Origin: Methyloversatilis universalis EHg5 | GTDB taxonomy: Bacteria > Pseudomonadota > Gammaproteobacteria > Burkholderiales > Rhodocyclaceae | Assembly (NCBI RefSeq): GCF_000378945.1 | Contig: NZ_KB900539.1 | Span: 2,809,234-2,873,233 of the forward strand | DNA length: 64,000 nt | Reading direction: 5' to 3' | Shown here: positions 61,325 through 64,000 of the stretch, one piece after another | Layout: each line of letters begins with the position of its first letter | Position numbering within the stretch: position 1 is the stretch's first letter | Program-made: the position numbers and the translations under genes | Notes under the pieces: model-generated | Seen by the model: the letters and a program-made list of their open reading frames with translations, nothing else | The model's database searches: none | What the model was told of the DNA's origin: nothing

Positions 61325-62203
61325 TCAGCCCTGGCGTTGTGCCCAGGCGGTACGGGCGGCCCGCGCGCTGCCGATGCGCGCTTCAAGGTCGGCGGCGTCG
61401 CCGGATTCGATCAGCTCCCGGTAGTACGCCAGTTCCGCCTCGTAGGCAGACAGTTCGGCCAGCAGCGCTTCGCGGTTGGCGAAGAAGATGTCGCGCCACA
61501 TTTCGGGGTGACTGGCGGCAATGCGGGTGAAATCGCGGAAGCCGCCACCGGCGAGATTGAAGATTTCCTCCGCGTTCGGCCGCTCGGCCAGTTCCGACAC
61601 CAGCGCGAAGGACAACAGATGAGGCAGGTGACTGACCGAAGCCAGCCAGCGGTCGTGATGTTCGGGCGTGGTTTCGCTGATCAGCGCACCGCACACCCGC
61701 CATGCCTGCCGCACGAGATCGACCGCGGCAGACTCGTTTTCGGCCAGCGGCGTCAGCACGACCCTGCGCTTTTCGTACAGATCTGCGCGGGCGGCGGACG
61801 GCCCGCTCTTTTCGGCGCCAGCAATCGGATGCCCGGGCACGAACTGGCCGATGCGCGCACCGAAACAGCGTCGGGCGGCCACCACCACATCGCCCTTTGT
61901 ACTGCCGGCATCGGTCACCACGGTATGCGCAGACAGATGCGGCAGCATGCCGGCCATCACTGCGTCCATCTGGCCGACCGGCATGGCCAGCAACACCAGA
62001 TCGGCGCCGTCCAGCGCAGCCGCCCAGTCGGATTCCGCGCGGTCTATCAGGCCCAGTTCGAGCGCTTCACGCTTGCTGTCGGCGCTGCGCCCGACACCGA
62101 CCACCTCGCCCACCTGCCCGGCACGGCGCAGCGCCGCGGCGAACGAGCCGCCGATCAGGCCAACACCGACGACGACCAGGCGTCCGATCAGCGGTGCGCT
62201 CAC
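61325..62203 (-). CDS. tyrA: Prephenate dehydrogenase
   Basis: NAD(P)-dependent step to tyrosine, 292 residues. Rossmann motif [20 protein letters not shown] at the start; catalytic [20 protein letters not shown] with its His; [20 protein letters not shown]. Single-domain form without chorismate mutase. GTG start at 62203 overlaps the hisC stop by 4 bp. Confidence 0.95.
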   Translation of the reverse strand: MSAPLIGRLVVVGVGLIGGSFAAALRRAGQVGEVVGVGRSADSKREALELGLIDRAESDWAAALDGADLVLLAMPVGQMDAVMAGMLPHLSAHTVVTDAGSTKGDVVVAARRCFGARIGQFVPGHPIAGAEKSGPSAARADLYEKRRVVLTPLAENESAAVDLVRQAWRVCGALISETTPEHHDRWLASVSHLPHLLSFALVSELAERPNAEEIFNLAGGGFRDFTRIAASHPEMWRDIFFANREALLAELSAYEAELAYYRELIESGDAADLEARIGSARAARTAWAQRQG

Positions 62204-63297
62204 GCCAGTGCCTTCTGCAGCGCTTCGATGAAGCGGGCGTTTTCGGATTCCAGCCCGATCGACACGCGCAGCCACTCGGGCATCGCGTAGCCGGCGATCG
62301 GCCGCACGATGACGCCCTGCTGCAGCAGCCGCTGGTTCACCGCCGCGCCGTCACCGGCGCGGAAGGCGATGAAATTGGCGTAGGAACGGATGTAGCCGAT
62401 GCCGGCGCCGTCGAAGAAGGCTGACAGCTGTTGCAGGCCTGCCGCGTTCAGTTCGGCCGAACGGCGGACGAAGTCCTGATCGGCCAGCGCCGCCACCGCC
62501 GCAGCCAGACCGACACTGGTCACGTTGAAGGGCTGGCGCACACGGTTCAGCAGATCGATCACGTCCGGCTGACCGACGCCGTACCCGACCCGCAGACCCG
62601 CCAGTCCGTAGGCCTTCGAGAAGGTGCGCGACACCAGCAGATTCGGGTAGCGCGCCAGCCAGCGCGCGCTGTCGTAGGCCAGCGCGGCCGGAAGGTATTC
62701 GCTGTAGGCCTCGTCCAGCACCACCAGTACGTCGCGCGGCACCGAAGCGATGAAGCGTTCGAGCGGGCCGGCTTCGATGAAGGTGCCGGTCGGATTGTTC
62801 GGGTTGGCGATGAACACCACGCGCGTGTCGTCGCGGATGGCGGCGCGCATTGCATCCAGATCGCAGCCGAAATCACGGGCCGGCACTTCGATGCCGTCGG
62901 CACCGGCGGCCAGCGTCGCCAGCGGATACACCGCGAAGGCGTGCTTCGAATACACCGCACTGCGGCCCGGGCCGAGCAGTGCACGGGCGACCATTTCCAG
63001 CACGTCGTTGGAACCGTTGCCGAGCACGATCTGGTTCATGCCCACATCGTGGTGGCGTGATACCGCCTGCTTCAGTTCGAAGCCGTTGCCGTCCGGATAG
63101 CGCGGCACTTCGGCGATCGCCGCCAGCGCAGCCGCCTTTGCCCGCTCGCTCATGCCCAGCGGATTCTCGTTGGACGCCAGTTTGACGATGCCCGCCTCAT
63201 CCAGCCCCATTTCACGCGCCAGTTCGGAGATCGGCTTGCCCGGCTGGTAGGGAGAGATCGAACGGATGTGCGCCGCGGCGCTGTCGAACACGCTCAT
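62200..63297 (-). CDS. hisC: Histidinol-phosphate aminotransferase
   Basis: PLP enzyme of 365 residues. ISPYQPGKPISELAREMGLD at the start, VKLASNENPLGMSE, GNGSNDVLEMVARALL and the PLP lysine in VSRTFSKAYGLAGLRVGYGV. Its place between pheA and tyrA suggests it also makes Phe/Tyr from their keto acids, as such HisC enzymes often do. Overlaps pheA and tyrA by 4 bp each. Confidence 0.95.
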   Translation of the reverse strand: MSVFDSAAAHIRSISPYQPGKPISELAREMGLDEAGIVKLASNENPLGMSERAKAAALAAIAEVPRYPDGNGFELKQAVSRHHDVGMNQIVLGNGSNDVLEMVARALLGPGRSAVYSKHAFAVYPLATLAAGADGIEVPARDFGCDLDAMRAAIRDDTRVVFIANPNNPTGTFIEAGPLERFIASVPRDVLVVLDEAYSEYLPAALAYDSARWLARYPNLLVSRTFSKAYGLAGLRVGYGVGQPDVIDLLNRVRQPFNVTSVGLAAAVAALADQDFVRRSAELNAAGLQQLSAFFDGAGIGYIRSYANFIAFRAGDGAAVNQRLLQQGVIVRPIAGYAMPEWLRVSIGLESENARFIEALQKALA

Positions 63298-64000
63298 GAG
63301 TTGTTCACCGAAACGGGGTAGGAACCGAGCACCTTGAGCGAACCGGCCTCGGCGCGAATGCGCGCCAGTGCGCGCGCCACCGCCGGATCACTCTGGTGAC
63401 CTTCGACGTCTACATAGAACACGTACTGCCAGCCCCCGCTGCCGAAGCCGCGCACCGGCCGCGACTGCAGTTTGGTCATGCTCACGCCCTCTTCCGACAG
63501 CGGCTGCAGCAGACTCACCACCGCGCCGGCCTTGTTCTGCACAGTGAAGATGATCGACGTCTTGTCGCGACCGGACGGACCGGCATCGTGCTCGCCCAGC
63601 ACCAGGAAGCGGGTGGTGTTGGCCGGGTCATCCTCGATGTTGGCGGCGAGGATTTTCAGGCCGTAGGCGTCGGCGGCCGCCTGCCCGGCAATCGCCGCGG
63701 CACGTTCCTCTTCCGATGCGCGGATGGCCGCCTCGGCATTGCTGGCGACGGCCACCACCGGCACGCCGGGCAGATTGCGGTTCAGCCATTCGTGACACTG
63801 CGCCAGCGATTGCGCGTGCGAATACACGCAGCGGATCTCGTTCAGCGGCGTGTCGCGCGTCATCAGGTTCTGCTCGACCCGCAGCATCACCTCGCCACAC
63901 AGCATCTGGGTGGTGCTGAGCAGCATGTCCAGCGTGCGGCCGACCGCGCCCTCGGTCGAATTCTCGACCGGCACCACGCCGTAGGACGCGTTGCCCGATT
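63294..64000 (-). CDS. pheA: Prephenate dehydratase / chorismate mutase P-protein (partial, N-terminus outside window)
   Basis: C-terminal 235 codons of the phenylalanine-pathway enzyme. The dehydratase part shows YGVVPVENSTEGAVGRTLDM, CVYSHAQSLAQCHEWL and NTTRFLVLGEH (the TRF motif). The ACT regulatory domain follows with the Phe-binding segment TKLQSRPVRGFGSGGWQYVF. The chorismate mutase domain, if present, is beyond the right edge. First visible gene of the pheA-hisC-tyrA-aroA-cmk-rpsA run. Confidence 0.95.
   Translation of the reverse strand, partial: SGNASYGVVPVENSTEGAVGRTLDMLLSTTQMLCGEVMLRVEQNLMTRDTPLNEIRCVYSHAQSLAQCHEWLNRNLPGVPVVAVASNAEAAIRASEEERAAAIAGQAAADAYGLKILAANIEDDPANTTRFLVLGEHDAGPSGRDKTSIIFTVQNKAGAVVSLLQPLSEEGVSMTKLQSRPVRGFGSGGWQYVFYVDVEGHQSDPAVARALARIRAEAGSLKVLGSYPVSVNNS

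Overview
The window is high-GC bacterial chromosome (roughly two thirds G+C, with strong G/C preference at third codon positions). The gene content points to a betaproteobacterium, most likely of the Rhodocyclales. The clues are: the order pheA-hisC-tyrA-aroA-cmk-rpsA-ihfB-lapA-lapB-rfaE1-cysM; the order thrS-infC-rpmI-rplT-pheS-pheT-ihfA-merR between two tRNA genes; surE-pcm-nlpD-rpoS; an arginine-type EF-P beside its rhamnosyltransferase EarP; a PEP-CTERM protein with a sigma-54 promoter; and a formaldehyde-activating-enzyme homologue, which hints at C1 metabolism (a Methyloversatilis-like organism is my guess, not proven). I see no rRNA, CRISPR array, insertion sequence or prophage.

Left part (1-12.3 kb): the end of an ABC importer binding protein; an oxalate/formate-type MFS carrier with a 45-residue membrane partner; and a DctB/DctD-like two-component pair. 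A sigma-54 promoter with upstream repeats precedes the MFS gene, so the two-component pair probably controls it. Then come a Lon-N domain protein, a divergent TauE/LysR pair with a shared operator, a rhomboid protease and DNA polymerase IV.

Middle part (12.3-32 kb): a Fae-like protein whose alignment lacks the catalytic His, behind a perfect operator palindrome; a MarR/methyltransferase pair; an OprB-type porin; an RNase H-like protein; fabI; a LemA/TPM/TPM/ABC run; efp and earP flanked on both sides by small proteins that share the motif AGG[ND]ADND; an HDOD protein; a PEP-CTERM protein; uup; and a glycosyltransferase/flippase cassette.

Right part (32-64 kb): tRNA-Arg(CCT), a putative metalloprotease, relA, fliOPQR, and the stationary-phase cluster surE-pcm-nlpD-rpoS. 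Next is the translation block from tRNA-Val(GAC) to tRNA-Pro(GGG). Here a short threonine-containing leader ORF followed by a terminator precedes thrS, infC appears to start with AUC, and a strong terminator-like hairpin separates rplT from pheS. The window ends with the ydbH-ynbE-ydbL envelope lipid genes, cysteine synthase B, a ComEA-like protein with an added membrane segment and Pro-rich tail, the heptose kinase and LapAB LPS genes, rpsA, and the aromatic amino acid/histidine genes, ending inside pheA.

Most of this is housekeeping. The parts least explained by known families are the small-protein pair around efp-earP, the 20-bp palindrome at a start codon near 21.9 kb, the Fae paralogue and its operator, and the putative thrS attenuator.
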